64,000 nucleotides of DNA from DASSWG01 sp041689995 (GCA_041689995.1 JBDNFD010000070.1:3356-67355); one strand, 5' to 3'. Positions 8,677 to 18,506 are shown, numbered from the stretch's first letter. Numbers and translations are program-made. Notes: generated by a model from the sequence alone, not told the origin.

Positions 8677-9033
8677 ATGGGAGTAGAATTTATTTTTTTG
8701 CCGCTATTAATTGGAGCTATCTTCGGAATTTTCTATCTGCATTATTCCACACGCAACAAAGAGCGAATGGCGCTTATAGAAAAAGGAGCGGATGCCAGTA
8801 TTTTTGTAAAAGGAAAATTGCGTGCCGCGCCAGTATGGAAAGTCTTTATTTTGAACTTGTCCCTTTTATTAATGGGAATTGGAGTGGGCATTTTTATAGC
8901 CTCATTGCTTCACTACAATATGGGCGTGGAACAGCAAGTGGCTTACCCTGGAACTATTTTCTTGATGGCAGGTATTGGCTTGTTTGTAGGTTTTACCATG
9001 ACCAAGAATTTGGATAAGGACAAGAATATTTAG
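8677..9033 (+). CDS. DUF6249-type small membrane protein
   Basis: A 118-residue protein with three hydrophobic segments: an N-terminal one (FIFLPLLIGAIFGIFYLHY), a middle one (VFILNLSLLLMGIGVGIFI) and a third (GTIFLMAGIGLFVGFTM). After the first segment comes a charged stretch RNKERMALIEKGADAS, which is typical of the DUF6249 family in Bacteroidota. It is divergent from the ECF sigma gene and preceded by the same promoter form, so it is the best candidate for a direct target of that sigma factor. A longer overlapping frame from 8637 is a shadow. Function unknown; a role in envelope stress is a guess from the sigma context. Confidence 0.8.
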   Translation: MGVEFIFLPLLIGAIFGIFYLHYSTRNKERMALIEKGADASIFVKGKLRAAPVWKVFILNLSLLLMGIGVGIFIASLLHYNMGVEQQVAYPGTIFLMAGIGLFVGFTMTKNLDKDKNI

Positions 9034-9106
9034 AAGACTGATTCAATTTAAAGGTCGAAAACATGTTTTTTCAGAAAACACGCTTTTTTTCCTAAAAGTT
9101 AATTTG

Positions 9107-9126
9107 TAACATAGACTCTTATGTTA
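9107..9126 (+). promoter_or_regulatory. Short palindrome upstream of the serine hydrolase gene
   Basis: Perfect 7-bp arms TAACATA (9107-9113) and TATGTTA (9120-9126) around a 6-bp centre, 41 bp before the start codon. Its position fits an operator. The regulator is unknown. Confidence 0.35.
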
Positions 9127-9167
9127 GCTATTTGTAATCAAAATAATCCATCAACTAAACCAAAATT

Positions 9168-10925
9168 ATGAAATCATACAAAAATCCTTTTTGCAGAACC
9201 GTCTTTATGGCGATCATAGCCTTTGTGGCAACGCTTAGCAGTAGCTTTGGGCAGAACAAAACGGCACAATTAGATGAGCTTTTAAACAAATATACCGAAT
9301 ACGGCCAGTTTAACGGTTCCGTACTCGTGGCGGAAAACGGCAAGGTTATCTACAAAAAAGGTTTCGGAATGGCAAATATGGAATGGGATATTCCCAATGC
9401 GCCCGATACCAAATTCCGTTTGGGCAGTATTACCAAACAGTTTACTTCTATGCTCATCATGCAATTGGTAGCCGAAGCAAAATTGGATTTGCAGGCAACA
9501 ATTTCCAACTATCTGCCAGATTATTCCAAAGTGAATGGTGATAAAATAACTATTCACCAATTGCTGACTCATACTTCAGGAATTCCGAATTATACGTCTT
9601 TTCCGAATTTCTTTAAAGAGTTGAGTCGCAATCCATATACTCCCACGGAGATGACAAAAATGTTCGCGGATTCTACCTTGGACTTTACACCTGGCGACCA
9701 ATTTTCTTATAGTAATTCGGGTTATATCGTTTTGGGTGCAATAATTGAAAAAGTTACGGGCAAATCCTATGAAGTAGTTTTACAGGAAAGAATATTCGAT
9801 CCCCTAAAAATGAAAAATTCTGGTTATGATCACCACAGTACGATTCTTAAAAAACGCGCCTCGGGTTACGAAATGAAGGGAAGCATCCCTGAAAATACTC
9901 CTTATATAGATATGTCCACTCCGTATGCCGCGGGCTCTTTGTATTCCACTGTGGAAGATCTGTTTCTGTGGGATCAGGCCTTATATACCGAAAAGTTGCT
10001 TCCGAAGAAATACCGGGATATGCTGTTTGAAAAATACATTACAGCTTTCGGACAATATTATGGTTATGGATGGGAAGTGGGCTATATGCCAATTGGCAAT
10101 ACCAAAGACAGTGTACAGATCATTGCCCACAGTGGTGGGATCAATGGGTTTAATACGGATATTACGCGAATGCCCAAAGACAAATCCACCATTATTTTGT
10201 TGAACAATACCGGAGGTGCGCCGCTAAGTGCTATGACCAAAGCCATTGCCGGAATTCTGTATGACAAGCCTTATGATCTTCCGAAGCAGTCTTTGGCCAT
10301 TTCAGTTTATAACGAAATTATTGATAAGGATTTAAAATCTGGCCTTGCGTTTTATGAAAAGAACAAGGACTCAAAAGCATTTTCCCTTAAAGAAAGCGAA
10401 ATGAACATGGTAGGCTATAATCTGTTGCAGGCCGGAAAAAAACAAGATGCAGAAGCAATTCTTAAACTGAATGTGGAAACCTTTCCGAAATCTTTTAATG
10501 TATATGACAGTTATGCCGAAGTATTGATGGAACAAGGCAAGAATGAGTTGGCCATTGCTAATTATAAGAAATCTATTGCGCTAAATCCCGGTAATCAAAA
10601 CGGAATTGATATGCTGAAAAAATTAGGTGTTGAAACTGAAAGCATGGTAAAAGATGCAACCGTGCCCGATACCGTTTTGGAAAGTTATGTGGGACAGTAT
10701 GAATTGAAACCTGGCTTCATTCTTACAATAACCAAAGAAGGAAACCAACTTTCCGCCCAAGCAACCGGACAATCTGCAGCGCCAATTTTTCCGAAATCGG
10801 AAACAGGGTTTTATCTGAAAGTAGTTTCGGCGCAACTTACTTTCCATAAAAATGAAGCTGGAAAAGTTGAGAGTTTAACCTTGTTTCAAGGCGGGCAGGA
10901 GATTGTCGGGAAGAAGGTTCAATAG
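9168..10925 (+). CDS. Serine hydrolase, beta-lactamase/PBP family, with TPR and C-terminal domain
   Basis: Exported class C beta-lactamase-like hydrolase, 585 residues. The signal peptide covers about residues 1-28 (ending SSSFGQ). The three active-site motifs are present: SxxK (GSITKQF), YxN (YSNSGY) and HxG (HSGGINGF). After the catalytic domain (to about 370) come TPR-like helices (AEVLMEQGKNELAIANYKKS) and then a beta-rich C-terminal domain like DUF3471 (VGQYELKPG onward). The family includes D-aminopeptidases, esterases and PBP4*-like enzymes, so the true substrate cannot be told; no sign that it confers beta-lactam resistance. A second, shorter relative is at 40795-42357. Confidence 0.9.
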   Translation: MKSYKNPFCRTVFMAIIAFVATLSSSFGQNKTAQLDELLNKYTEYGQFNGSVLVAENGKVIYKKGFGMANMEWDIPNAPDTKFRLGSITKQFTSMLIMQLVAEAKLDLQATISNYLPDYSKVNGDKITIHQLLTHTSGIPNYTSFPNFFKELSRNPYTPTEMTKMFADSTLDFTPGDQFSYSNSGYIVLGAIIEKVTGKSYEVVLQERIFDPLKMKNSGYDHHSTILKKRASGYEMKGSIPENTPYIDMSTPYAAGSLYSTVEDLFLWDQALYTEKLLPKKYRDMLFEKYITAFGQYYGYGWEVGYMPIGNTKDSVQIIAHSGGINGFNTDITRMPKDKSTIILLNNTGGAPLSAMTKAIAGILYDKPYDLPKQSLAISVYNEIIDKDLKSGLAFYEKNKDSKAFSLKESEMNMVGYNLLQAGKKQDAEAILKLNVETFPKSFNVYDSYAEVLMEQGKNELAIANYKKSIALNPGNQNGIDMLKKLGVETESMVKDATVPDTVLESYVGQYELKPGFILTITKEGNQLSAQATGQSAAPIFPKSETGFYLKVVSAQLTFHKNEAGKVESLTLFQGGQEIVGKKVQ

Positions 10926-11008
10926 TTGACTCTTCTCGATTCTCGGTTTTAGCTGACTAAACTGCATTGGCTTTTATCCCGTTAAAGATATAATTTTAAA
11001 AAAGAAAT

Positions 11009-12412
11009 TTATTCCCATCCACCACCAAGGGCTTGATAAAGCGTAACCATGGCGTTGAGTTGTTGGAAACGGGAATCGACCAAATTCAGCTGGGCGTTCA
11101 AGGCATTTTGTCGTGCTGTCAACACTTCCAAATAATTCGCCAAACCATTGTTCAACAGTTTTTCAGAATAGTCGGTGGCAAGTTGGTACGCATCAGTTTG
11201 CTTCTCCCGAATTTCTATGATCTCAGTTGCTGTGTCATAATTTGCCAATGCATCGGAAACTTCTTTTCCCGCGTTCAACAAGGTTCTTTCATAATTCAGC
11301 AGGGCTTTTTCTTTTTGCGAAAGCGAAACTTCGTATGCAGTTCTTATTTTCCTTCCGTTTAGCAAAGGTTGAAACAATCCTCCTGCAACCGATGAAAAAA
11401 TGGAGCTTGCACTGAACCAATCTTCCAATTCAAAACTCTGAAAACCTGTCGCAGCGGTCAACGTCAGAGAAGGATAAAAATTTGATTTTGCCACATTGGT
11501 CAATTCAAAGGCATTCATTAAATTGAACTCCGCCGCCATCACATCCAGACGATTTTCCAATAATAATGAGGAAACACCGGTTTTAAGTTCGGTTTCTATC
11601 CGTTGGGTTTCCAATTCTGTTCGTACAATGGCGTGCGGCGGTTCATCCAACAAAATACTCAAAGTGTTTTCCAATAACTTGATATTATTTTTCAAATTCA
11701 CCAAAATGATTTGCGCGGTGTAAATTTGGGCTTCAGTTTGTTTTACGGCCACCGCCGTAAGTTGTCCAGCTTCTTTCAAAGCTTGTGTGGCTTCCAAGCT
11801 GCTTTCGCGCGCTCCAATGGATTCTTCCGCGATTTTAACTTGTTCATCCAAAGCCAATAGTTGATAATAAATAGACGCAATCGAAGCAATAAGTTCGGTT
11901 TTTACGGCTTTGTGCGCGGCCACACTTTGTAAATATCCAGCGGCAAAAGCGCGTTTCTGACTGCGTATTTTTCCCCAGATATCAGCTTCCCAAGACAAGG
12001 AAGCGGTCAGATCGTATTGGTTCACCGTTTCCCCAGCAGTCGCGGCACCAATCTGGCTACTTTCGGAAGGATCCATCCAAGTGTAACTGCCGTTTACGCC
12101 CAGAGTTGGCAGATATCCAGCTTTTCCTTGTTTTAAATATGCCTCCGCAGCACGGATATTTTGCAATGCAATTCGAATGTCCAAATTGTTCGATAAACCA
12201 TCTTCAATATGTTTCTGCAAAGTGGGATCGGTGAAAATTTCGCGCCAAGGAACATTCGCCATAGATGTGGGATCGGTGGGAATATTATCGGTCCGGTACA
12301 AATTTTCGGTGGGCAGTTTAGGACGGTCATAAGTTTTTGCCGTAAAACATGATTGCAGCGAAAACAAAATTACCGGAACAAGAACAAACTTATATATAGG
12401 TGTATTTTTCAT
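11009..12412 (-). CDS. RND efflux outer-membrane factor (TolC/NodT family) lipoprotein
   Basis: Outer-membrane channel component of a tripartite efflux pump, 467 residues from the ATG at 12412. That start is chosen because it gives a lipoprotein signal ending SLQSC; the frame runs 126 bp further upstream into the permease gene without a better start. Two OEP repeats are visible as long amphipathic helical stretches with typical motifs (AYLKQGKAGYLPTLGVNGSY in the first, NFYPSLTLTAATGF in the second; YLEVLTARQNALNAQLNLVD near the end). It begins 7 bp after the permease stop codon and is the last gene of the four-gene operon. Substrate range unknown. Confidence 0.93.
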   Translation of the reverse strand: MKNTPIYKFVLVPVILFSLQSCFTAKTYDRPKLPTENLYRTDNIPTDPTSMANVPWREIFTDPTLQKHIEDGLSNNLDIRIALQNIRAAEAYLKQGKAGYLPTLGVNGSYTWMDPSESSQIGAATAGETVNQYDLTASLSWEADIWGKIRSQKRAFAAGYLQSVAAHKAVKTELIASIASIYYQLLALDEQVKIAEESIGARESSLEATQALKEAGQLTAVAVKQTEAQIYTAQIILVNLKNNIKLLENTLSILLDEPPHAIVRTELETQRIETELKTGVSSLLLENRLDVMAAEFNLMNAFELTNVAKSNFYPSLTLTAATGFQSFELEDWFSASSIFSSVAGGLFQPLLNGRKIRTAYEVSLSQKEKALLNYERTLLNAGKEVSDALANYDTATEIIEIREKQTDAYQLATDYSEKLLNNGLANYLEVLTARQNALNAQLNLVDSRFQQLNAMVTLYQALGGGWE

Positions 12413-12419
12413 CTTTATA

Positions 12420-15400
12420 TTATTTTTCAATTGTCGTTCCCTCAATATCTGTTTCACCGTGTGAGTCTGCAGGAATTGGCGGACCTGATATTTTTTCTTG
12501 TAACCACTGAAAGAAAATGTAAAACAAAGGAATAACAAACACTCCGAGCACCGTTCCTATTAAAAGTCCGCCAACGGCTCCCGTCCCGATTGATCTATTT
12601 CCCATTGCACCGATACCGTTCGCCAAAACCAAGGGCGTTAAGCCCAAAATAAAGGCAAAGGAAGTCATCAAAATAGGTCGCAATCGAACGCGTGCACCTT
12701 CAAAGGCCGAATCAACAATAGACATTCCGGATTTCCGTCTTTGGATGGCAAACTCTACGATCAAAATCGCATTTTTAGCCAATAACCCGATCAACATAAT
12801 CAGGGCAATTTGAAAGTAGATATTGATTTGTAATCCAGCTAAAGCTGTGGTTAAATAAGCACCCATAATCCCGACCGGAAGTGAAAACAATACCGAAAAT
12901 GGGATTAAATAACTTTCATATTGGGCAGCCAAAATAAAATATACGAACAACACGCTCAAAATCAGGATGAAAGTGGTCTGGTTTCCTGCCAAAATTTCTT
13001 CCCTCGTCAAACCGGAATACGCAATATCAAAATCGCCTGGCAATTGTGTCCTCACATCTTGAATAGCAGTAATGGCGTCACCTGAAGAGAATCCCGGAGC
13101 CGGAGCTGCCGTGACACTTGCCGAATTGTATAGGTTGAACCGTTTGACAGTTTGCGGCCCATAAACGCGTTTTAATTTTACAAATTCTGTAATCGGAGCC
13201 ATTTCGCCAGCATCGTTCCGTACAAAAAGAGAATTCAAATCATCTGTGGAAGCCCTGTCTTTTGGCAATGCCTGCACATACACACGATATTGCTTTCCGA
13301 ACCGTGAAAAATCCGAAGCGTAAATTCCACCGATATATCCTTGCAAAGTTCTAAAAATACTGCTGATGGAAACCCCGGCTTCTTTAGCTTTTGGCACATC
13401 CAACTGAATTTCATATTTTGGATAATTGGTGTTGAAAGAAGTTTGGGCGTATAAAATTTCCGGCCTGGCGGAAAGTTCTCCCAAAAACTGCTGAGCAGTT
13501 TTATCCAATTCTTCAAAACTTCCCCCAGATTTGTCCAATAATTCAAATGTTGCCCCGGAAGAAGCTCCATATCCCGGAATACTAGGAGGTGCAAAAAATA
13601 AGATGTTCGCGCCCGGAATTGTGCTGGCGATGCCAAACATTTTTCCCGTTAAAGCTTTCGCGGAAAGGGAATCTGCTTCCCGTTCTTCCCACGGATCGAG
13701 CGAAACGAAACCAATGGCATAATTGCTTCCTGAACCCGCAAGAAAACTAAATCCGTTTACCATTGTAAATCCTTTCACCCCGGGAAGTTGTTTGAGTCTG
13801 CTCGCTAATTCATTCGTGATTTCAACGGTCCTGTCCAAAGAAGCACCGGCCGGAAGTTGCACATCAGCAAAAATAATTCCGCGATCTTCATCGGGAACAA
13901 ATCCGCTCGGGGTAGTTTTTGCCGTCCAAAAAATAGCGGCCACCGAGAGCAGCAATATTAAAACTGGAATCCACTTATGACGGTACATAAACCGAAGGGA
14001 ATTCCCATATTTTTGTGTAGTGACGGAAAATGCCGTATTGAAACTTCCGTAAAAACGATCGAGAAGATTCTTCTTTTTCCCGTCTTCATCCTTTGCCGGT
14101 TTCAAAAATAAAGCACACAAAGCCGGACTTAAGGTTAAAGCGTTCAAAGCTGAAATGGCTATGGCCACAATAAGTGTCACCCCAAATTGTTCGTAGAAAA
14201 CCCCGGTTGGTCCTTTTATGAATGTCACGGGAATAAACACTGCGGCCATAACCAAGGTGATCGAAATAATAGCACCTGTAATTTCGCTCATCGCCGATTG
14301 GGTCGCTTTGATACTGCTTTTCGCTCCTTCTTCAAGCTTTGCATGAACAGCTTCCACGACCACAATGGCGTCATCGACCACAATTCCGATAGCAAGCACC
14401 AAGGCGAACAAAGTCAATAAATTCAAGGAATACCCGAACAAATTCAGGAAGAAAAAGGTTCCCACAATGGAAACAGGAACAGAAATCGCAGGAATAAGGG
14501 TGGAACGGAAATCTTGCAAGAAAACAAATACCACAATAAACACCAAAATAAAGGCTTCTATCAGCGTGACGATTACTTTATCAATGGAGGCCGTCAAAAA
14601 TTCATCAGTATCAAAATTCACCGCCAACTTAAGACCATCGGGAAAATCTTCTTTCAGATCATCCAAGGTTTTATAAATTTCCGTAATAATTTCGTGCGCA
14701 TTTGAACCAGCGGTTTGATTGACCCCCATCGTAACGCCGGCATAACCGTTAATATTTGAAATGACGCCATAACCCTCTGCGTCCAATTCCACTTTTGCAA
14801 CATCGCCCAAGCGCAAAAATTGGCCGTTGCCCAAAGATTTGATAATGATATTTTTATATTGCTCAGCATCCTGATAACGACCACCATAGGTAATTACATA
14901 TTCAAAAGACTTTCCACTATTTTCACCCAATGTACCGGCCGCAGCCTCCAAACTTTGTTCCTTTAACGCCGCAAGTACATCGGACGGAATGAGGCTGTAA
15001 GCAGCTAATTTCTCAGGCAGTAACCAAACCCGCATGGCATATGTCTTTGCGCCAAAAACCTGTACGTTCCCCACACCGTTGACCCGTTGAACCGCGGGCA
15101 ACACATTTATATTCAAATAATTTTGAATAAAGGTGGCGTCATAATCCGGGTTTGTGGAATAAACGCTGAAATAAATTAATCCACTCGATTGTTGTTTTTG
15201 GGTCACCACCCCCGACTGAGTAACCTCTTGTGGCAACAATGGCGTGGCGCGAGAAACCCGGTTTTGAACGTTTACCGCGGCAATATCCGGATTCACTCCT
15301 TGTTCAAAAAACACCTGAATTTGTGCTCGGCCATTACTGGCGGAGGAAGTGATATATTTCATCCCTTCCACGCCATTTATTTGTTCCTCGATGGGAATAA

Positions 15401-15584
15401 TTACACTTTCCAGCACTGTGGTGGCATTTGCTCCCGGATAACTTGCGGAAACTTGTACCGTTGGCGGGGCAATATCTGGATATTGTGTTTGGGGCAAATT
15501 GCTGACCCCCAAAATACCCAGAATAACGATCACAATAGAGATCACAGTTGACAATACCGGCCGTTCTATGAATTTTTTAAACAT
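12420..15584 (-). CDS. RND efflux inner-membrane permease (HAE1/AcrB-like)
   Basis: Proton-driven multidrug exporter subunit of 1054 residues. It opens with the family signature FIERPVLSTVISIVIVILG and has 12 predicted membrane helices in two halves with two large periplasmic loops. The proton relay aspartates are visible in LVLAIGIVVDDAIVVVE of TM4, and IALIMLIGLLAKNAILIVEF marks TM10 with the conserved lysine. Full-length and undisturbed. It lies between the adaptor gene (95 bp upstream) and the outer-membrane factor (7 bp downstream). Regulation is probably through the MarR/GbsR protein encoded first in the operon. HAE1-type pumps export hydrophobic or amphipathic toxic compounds; the specific substrate is not readable. 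Confidence 0.95.
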   Translation of the reverse strand: MFKKFIERPVLSTVISIVIVILGILGVSNLPQTQYPDIAPPTVQVSASYPGANATTVLESVIIPIEEQINGVEGMKYITSSASNGRAQIQVFFEQGVNPDIAAVNVQNRVSRATPLLPQEVTQSGVVTQKQQSSGLIYFSVYSTNPDYDATFIQNYLNINVLPAVQRVNGVGNVQVFGAKTYAMRVWLLPEKLAAYSLIPSDVLAALKEQSLEAAAGTLGENSGKSFEYVITYGGRYQDAEQYKNIIIKSLGNGQFLRLGDVAKVELDAEGYGVISNINGYAGVTMGVNQTAGSNAHEIITEIYKTLDDLKEDFPDGLKLAVNFDTDEFLTASIDKVIVTLIEAFILVFIVVFVFLQDFRSTLIPAISVPVSIVGTFFFLNLFGYSLNLLTLFALVLAIGIVVDDAIVVVEAVHAKLEEGAKSSIKATQSAMSEITGAIISITLVMAAVFIPVTFIKGPTGVFYEQFGVTLIVAIAISALNALTLSPALCALFLKPAKDEDGKKKNLLDRFYGSFNTAFSVTTQKYGNSLRFMYRHKWIPVLILLLSVAAIFWTAKTTPSGFVPDEDRGIIFADVQLPAGASLDRTVEITNELASRLKQLPGVKGFTMVNGFSFLAGSGSNYAIGFVSLDPWEEREADSLSAKALTGKMFGIASTIPGANILFFAPPSIPGYGASSGATFELLDKSGGSFEELDKTAQQFLGELSARPEILYAQTSFNTNYPKYEIQLDVPKAKEAGVSISSIFRTLQGYIGGIYASDFSRFGKQYRVYVQALPKDRASTDDLNSLFVRNDAGEMAPITEFVKLKRVYGPQTVKRFNLYNSASVTAAPAPGFSSGDAITAIQDVRTQLPGDFDIAYSGLTREEILAGNQTTFILILSVLFVYFILAAQYESYLIPFSVLFSLPVGIMGAYLTTALAGLQINIYFQIALIMLIGLLAKNAILIVEFAIQRRKSGMSIVDSAFEGARVRLRPILMTSFAFILGLTPLVLANGIGAMGNRSIGTGAVGGLLIGTVLGVFVIPLFYIFFQWLQEKISGPPIPADSHGETDIEGTTIEK

Positions 15585-15678
15585 TTGGTGCTTCTTTGAT
15601 TTTTGTTGTTTCCAGGGAAACTTATTTCTTATTTACTTTTGGGGAACAGAAGATTTTCATCTCCTCTATTTCAACAAT

Positions 15679-16797
15679 TTATTGGAAAACAGGTTTCACC
15701 GAATTGGCTATACTGTCAAAAACCACCATTTGTGGCTTGACAGGTGTGTCGCCACGTAATTTTCCGGTACCTTGTGCCACGATTTTGTCGCCAGCTTTTA
15801 TTCCGCTTTTGACAACTATCAGATTTTGAATACGATCTTTAACACCAATAACTGCAGGTACTGCCAAGGTATCGCCTTGAATTTTATATACATAAACTTT
15901 TCCTTGACGTTCATAGGTGGATTGTTCTGGCACCACCGGAACCGCTTCATATTTCTTGGGAATTAAAATCCGCGCGCTGCTCCCATTTGCCAATAAATGG
16001 TTTTGATTTGGAAAAACCGCACGAAAACTTACCGTTCCTGTCGAAGGATCTACTTGTCCGGTAACGGTAACTATTTCCCCTTCAGCAGTGTATAGTTCAT
16101 TATTGGCCAGCCGCAATTTCACCGGTGGAAAATTTTTGATTTTTCCTTGAAGACCTTCCCCTTTGGCATTCATTAGAAAGTTCAAATAATCGGCCTCGTT
16201 CATTGCAAAATAGGCATAAATCTCGTCAGTTTTGGAAACGGTGGTCAATGGCAGCGGATTCGTGGGGCTCACCAATGAACCTTTCCGATATGGGATGGAG
16301 CCAACGAATCCGTCGATGGGACTTTTAATGGAGGCATATCCGATATTGGCCACGATGCTGTTATAGTTTGCTTTTGCCTGCGCCAATTCTGCTTTGGCTG
16401 TTTGCAATTGCACGTCACTAATTATGTTTTGCTCCACCAAAGGTTTAAGTTGATCCACACCTACCTGTGCTGCGTTCACATTAGCCTTTGCTGCATTTGC
16501 ATCTTGGGAAAGTGACTGGGTTTCTAAGCGGAACAACAGTTGGCCTTTGCTCACTTTTTCCCCTTCATCCACCAAAACATCTGTAATATATCCGCCGACT
16601 TTTGCGCGCACATCGCTGTTCACTATTCCCTGGATACTAACGGGATAGGACGAAAATCCTGTAACGGTTTTAGTGGGGATTTCCACAACGGGCAAAGTCA
16701 TAGGACCGTGATTTTTTGGAGCCGCTTGTTGGTCTTCTCCACAAGAAACGAAGAACAGAGCTATGGAAATGGATATTATAAAAGTTGCTTTTCTCAT
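15679..16797 (-). CDS. RND efflux periplasmic adaptor (membrane fusion protein)
   Basis: Adaptor lipoprotein of 372 residues that links the permease to the outer-membrane channel. The lipobox is ALFFVSC. The barrel-sandwich (lipoyl-like) halves are visible around VRAKVGGYITDVLVDEGEKV and YASIKSPIDGFVGSI, separated by a short helical hairpin (ANVNAAQVGVDQLKPL), followed by beta-barrel (GEIVTVTGQVDPSTGTVSF) and membrane-proximal domains. It starts 17 bp after the regulator gene's stop codon. All features are standard for the AcrA/MexA family. Confidence 0.94.
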   Translation of the reverse strand: MRKATFIISISIALFFVSCGEDQQAAPKNHGPMTLPVVEIPTKTVTGFSSYPVSIQGIVNSDVRAKVGGYITDVLVDEGEKVSKGQLLFRLETQSLSQDANAAKANVNAAQVGVDQLKPLVEQNIISDVQLQTAKAELAQAKANYNSIVANIGYASIKSPIDGFVGSIPYRKGSLVSPTNPLPLTTVSKTDEIYAYFAMNEADYLNFLMNAKGEGLQGKIKNFPPVKLRLANNELYTAEGEIVTVTGQVDPSTGTVSFRAVFPNQNHLLANGSSARILIPKKYEAVPVVPEQSTYERQGKVYVYKIQGDTLAVPAVIGVKDRIQNLIVVKSGIKAGDKIVAQGTGKLRGDTPVKPQMVVFDSIANSVKPVFQ

Positions 16798-16813
16798 TAT
16801 TTTGACGTTGCGA

Positions 16814-17314
16814 TTATTGGTTTTTTTCGTTTAGGTTTACTTTTAGCTTGGAGAAAACCTCGATGGCTTCATCCAAAAATGTCAGAAAATTGTAATGGAA
16901 TTTTAATTCACATTGTTTTTCCGGCTGGTCTTTATAAACTTCGTTCACATTGGTTTTGTAATCGATCAGTTTTTTGTGAACAGCTTTGTCTGTTTCCCAC
17001 TTTGCCAGTTTTTCCTCAATAAATTGAAGCAAGCGATTGGGTGTGATGATAAAATATCGCTTCCGATCACCGGGACGAGTGATGTAATCGATCATTCCGT
17101 TCGAAGTCAATGTATTGAGATGGGCGGAAACTGTGCTTTTACTGGCTTCCAAGTCGGTAACTAGCTGGTCGAAGGTCGTTCCTTCTTTACAAGTTAAAAT
17201 TAGCGTGGCCAAAATTCTTGCCGCCACAGGTGCCAACTGATCTTCCTTTTCCATATATACGCCAAGTTGTTCGACTAATTTCCTTTTTTCAACTTCAAGT
17301 TCTTCTACCGTCAT
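16814..17314 (-). CDS. GbsR/MarR family transcriptional regulator of the efflux operon
   Basis: A 166-residue regulator with a MarR/GbsR-type winged helix: ARILATLILTCKEGTTFDQL, then the recognition helix region LEASKSTVSAHLNTLTSNGM, and the wing around TRPGDRKRYFIIT. The C-terminal half is helical and probably forms the dimer interface. It is the first gene of the operon with the efflux pump downstream, and a 22-bp palindrome (17351-17372) lies over its promoter. Autorepression with release by a pump substrate is the usual logic for such systems and is inferred here. Confidence 0.92.
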   Translation of the reverse strand: MTVEELEVEKRKLVEQLGVYMEKEDQLAPVAARILATLILTCKEGTTFDQLVTDLEASKSTVSAHLNTLTSNGMIDYITRPGDRKRYFIITPNRLLQFIEEKLAKWETDKAVHKKLIDYKTNVNEVYKDQPEKQCELKFHYNFLTFLDEAIEVFSKLKVNLNEKNQ

Positions 17315-17338
17315 TTTCGATTACCATTTTTAAGATGG

Positions 17339-17372
17339 CAAAAATACGATTAGTTCGGGAATAACCGAACTA
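17339..17372 (-). promoter_or_regulatory. Efflux operon promoter with palindromic operator
   Basis: Arms TAGTTCGG (17351-17358) and CCGAACTA (17365-17372) form a perfect 8-bp inverted repeat with a 6-bp centre. Just downstream on the minus strand is TATTTTTG (17346-17339), an exact TAnnTTTG box, about 25 bp before the regulator's start codon. The palindrome covers the expected -33 region, which suits repression by the MarR/GbsR protein. Confidence 0.65.
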
Positions 17373-17408
17373 TACGAAGTTAAAAAAATGTTAAGATACT
17401 TTAAAAAA

Positions 17409-18506
17409 TTATTTCGGGTCGAACATTGCGATTTTGAGATGGCCTTGGTCGTCCATCGTAGCACGAAACATACCTGGCGTGTTGAATTCAGCGACCATAT
17501 TTCCATTGGAATCCATGCCGATAAGTCCGCCCCCACCTTCACTCGGAAGTTTTTCGTGAATGACAATTCTGGCAGCTTCCTGCAGGCTTTTCCCGCCATA
17601 TTCCATTAGAGCCGATACATCGTAAGCCGCAACTCCCCTGATGAAATATTCGCCCCAACCTGTACAGGAAATTGCGCAAGTTTCATTATTGGCATAAGTT
17701 CCCGCTCCAATAATGGGCGAATCGCCAATGCGGTTCCAACGTTTGTTGGTCATTCCACCGGTGGAAGTACCAGCAGCTAAATTTCCTTGTTTGTCCAATG
17801 CAACGCAACCGACGGTCCCAAATTTGGAATCTTGGATATATTCGTTATAAAAAGCAGTTTCTTTTGTGGTTTTTTTCTTTTGTTCTGCTGCTTTTGCCCG
17901 TAGCAGCGCATCATAACTTTTTTGTGTTCTGAAATAAGAGGGATCAACGATTTCCACGCCTTGCTGTGCCGCAAATTTTTCGGCACCTTTCCCGTAAAGT
18001 AAAACATGTTGGGAATTTGCCATGACCTCGAACGCAAGATCAATTGGGTTTTTCACGATGGTAACGCCAGCAACCGCACCGGCTTTCAGTGTTTTTCCAT
18101 CCATAATGGAAGCGTCCAATTGATTGGTTTCATCATGAGCGAAAACCGCTCCTTTTCCCGAATTGAAAAGGGGGGAATCTTCCATTATTTTAATCGTTTG
18201 GCGCACGGCTTCTACCGAAGTTCCGCCATTTGCCAAAATTTCATGACCTGTACGGATTGCTTCTTCCAATTTTTTCCTATAAGCATTTTGAACAGAATCT
18301 GGCATGTTTTTTTCACGAATGGAACCAGCTCCACCATGGATCACAATTCCGAATGAATTTTTTTGCGCTTGTGGCACAAATGCTTCTATCGGCAGATTTT
18401 CTTCTGAAACAGGTTCGGCTTTTTCGTGGCAGGCCGAAAACAAAACCAACAGGAAAAGAAAGTAAATTAATTTCTTCATCGGTTTATCTTTAAATGAATA
18501 CTTCAT
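17409..18506 (-). CDS. Isoaspartyl peptidase / L-asparaginase (Ntn hydrolase), lipoprotein
   Basis: Plant-type (T2) asparaginase of 365 residues that hydrolyses isoaspartyl dipeptides and asparagine. A lipobox (FLFLLVLFSAC) precedes the mature protein. HGGAGSI marks the N-terminus of the alpha chain; autocleavage should occur before the Thr of FGTVGCVALD, making that Thr the nucleophile, with GTSTGGMTNKRWNRIGDSPI and CTGWGE supporting substrate binding. The start at 18506 overlaps the glycosyltransferase stop codon in an ATGA arrangement, suggesting coupling; an internal ATG at 18479 would give a shorter signal peptide and is an alternative. The gene is last in a run with GT9 upstream. Confidence 0.92.
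   Translation of the reverse strand: MKYSFKDKPMKKLIYFLFLLVLFSACHEKAEPVSEENLPIEAFVPQAQKNSFGIVIHGGAGSIREKNMPDSVQNAYRKKLEEAIRTGHEILANGGTSVEAVRQTIKIMEDSPLFNSGKGAVFAHDETNQLDASIMDGKTLKAGAVAGVTIVKNPIDLAFEVMANSQHVLLYGKGAEKFAAQQGVEIVDPSYFRTQKSYDALLRAKAAEQKKKTTKETAFYNEYIQDSKFGTVGCVALDKQGNLAAGTSTGGMTNKRWNRIGDSPIIGAGTYANNETCAISCTGWGEYFIRGVAAYDVSALMEYGGKSLQEAARIVIHEKLPSEGGGGLIGMDSNGNMVAEFNTPGMFRATMDDQGHLKIAMFDPK

Noticed and set aside
8637..9017. A 126-codon frame overlapping the DUF6249 gene
   Set aside because: The frame at 8677-9033 gives a family-typical membrane protein; the other is basic, aromatic-rich and has no domain. Only one of the two can be real at this overlap.
10927..10960. Possible further 7-bp array after the first serine hydrolase gene (CTCGATT, CTCGGTT)
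   Set aside because: Only two related units are convincing; too short to separate from chance.
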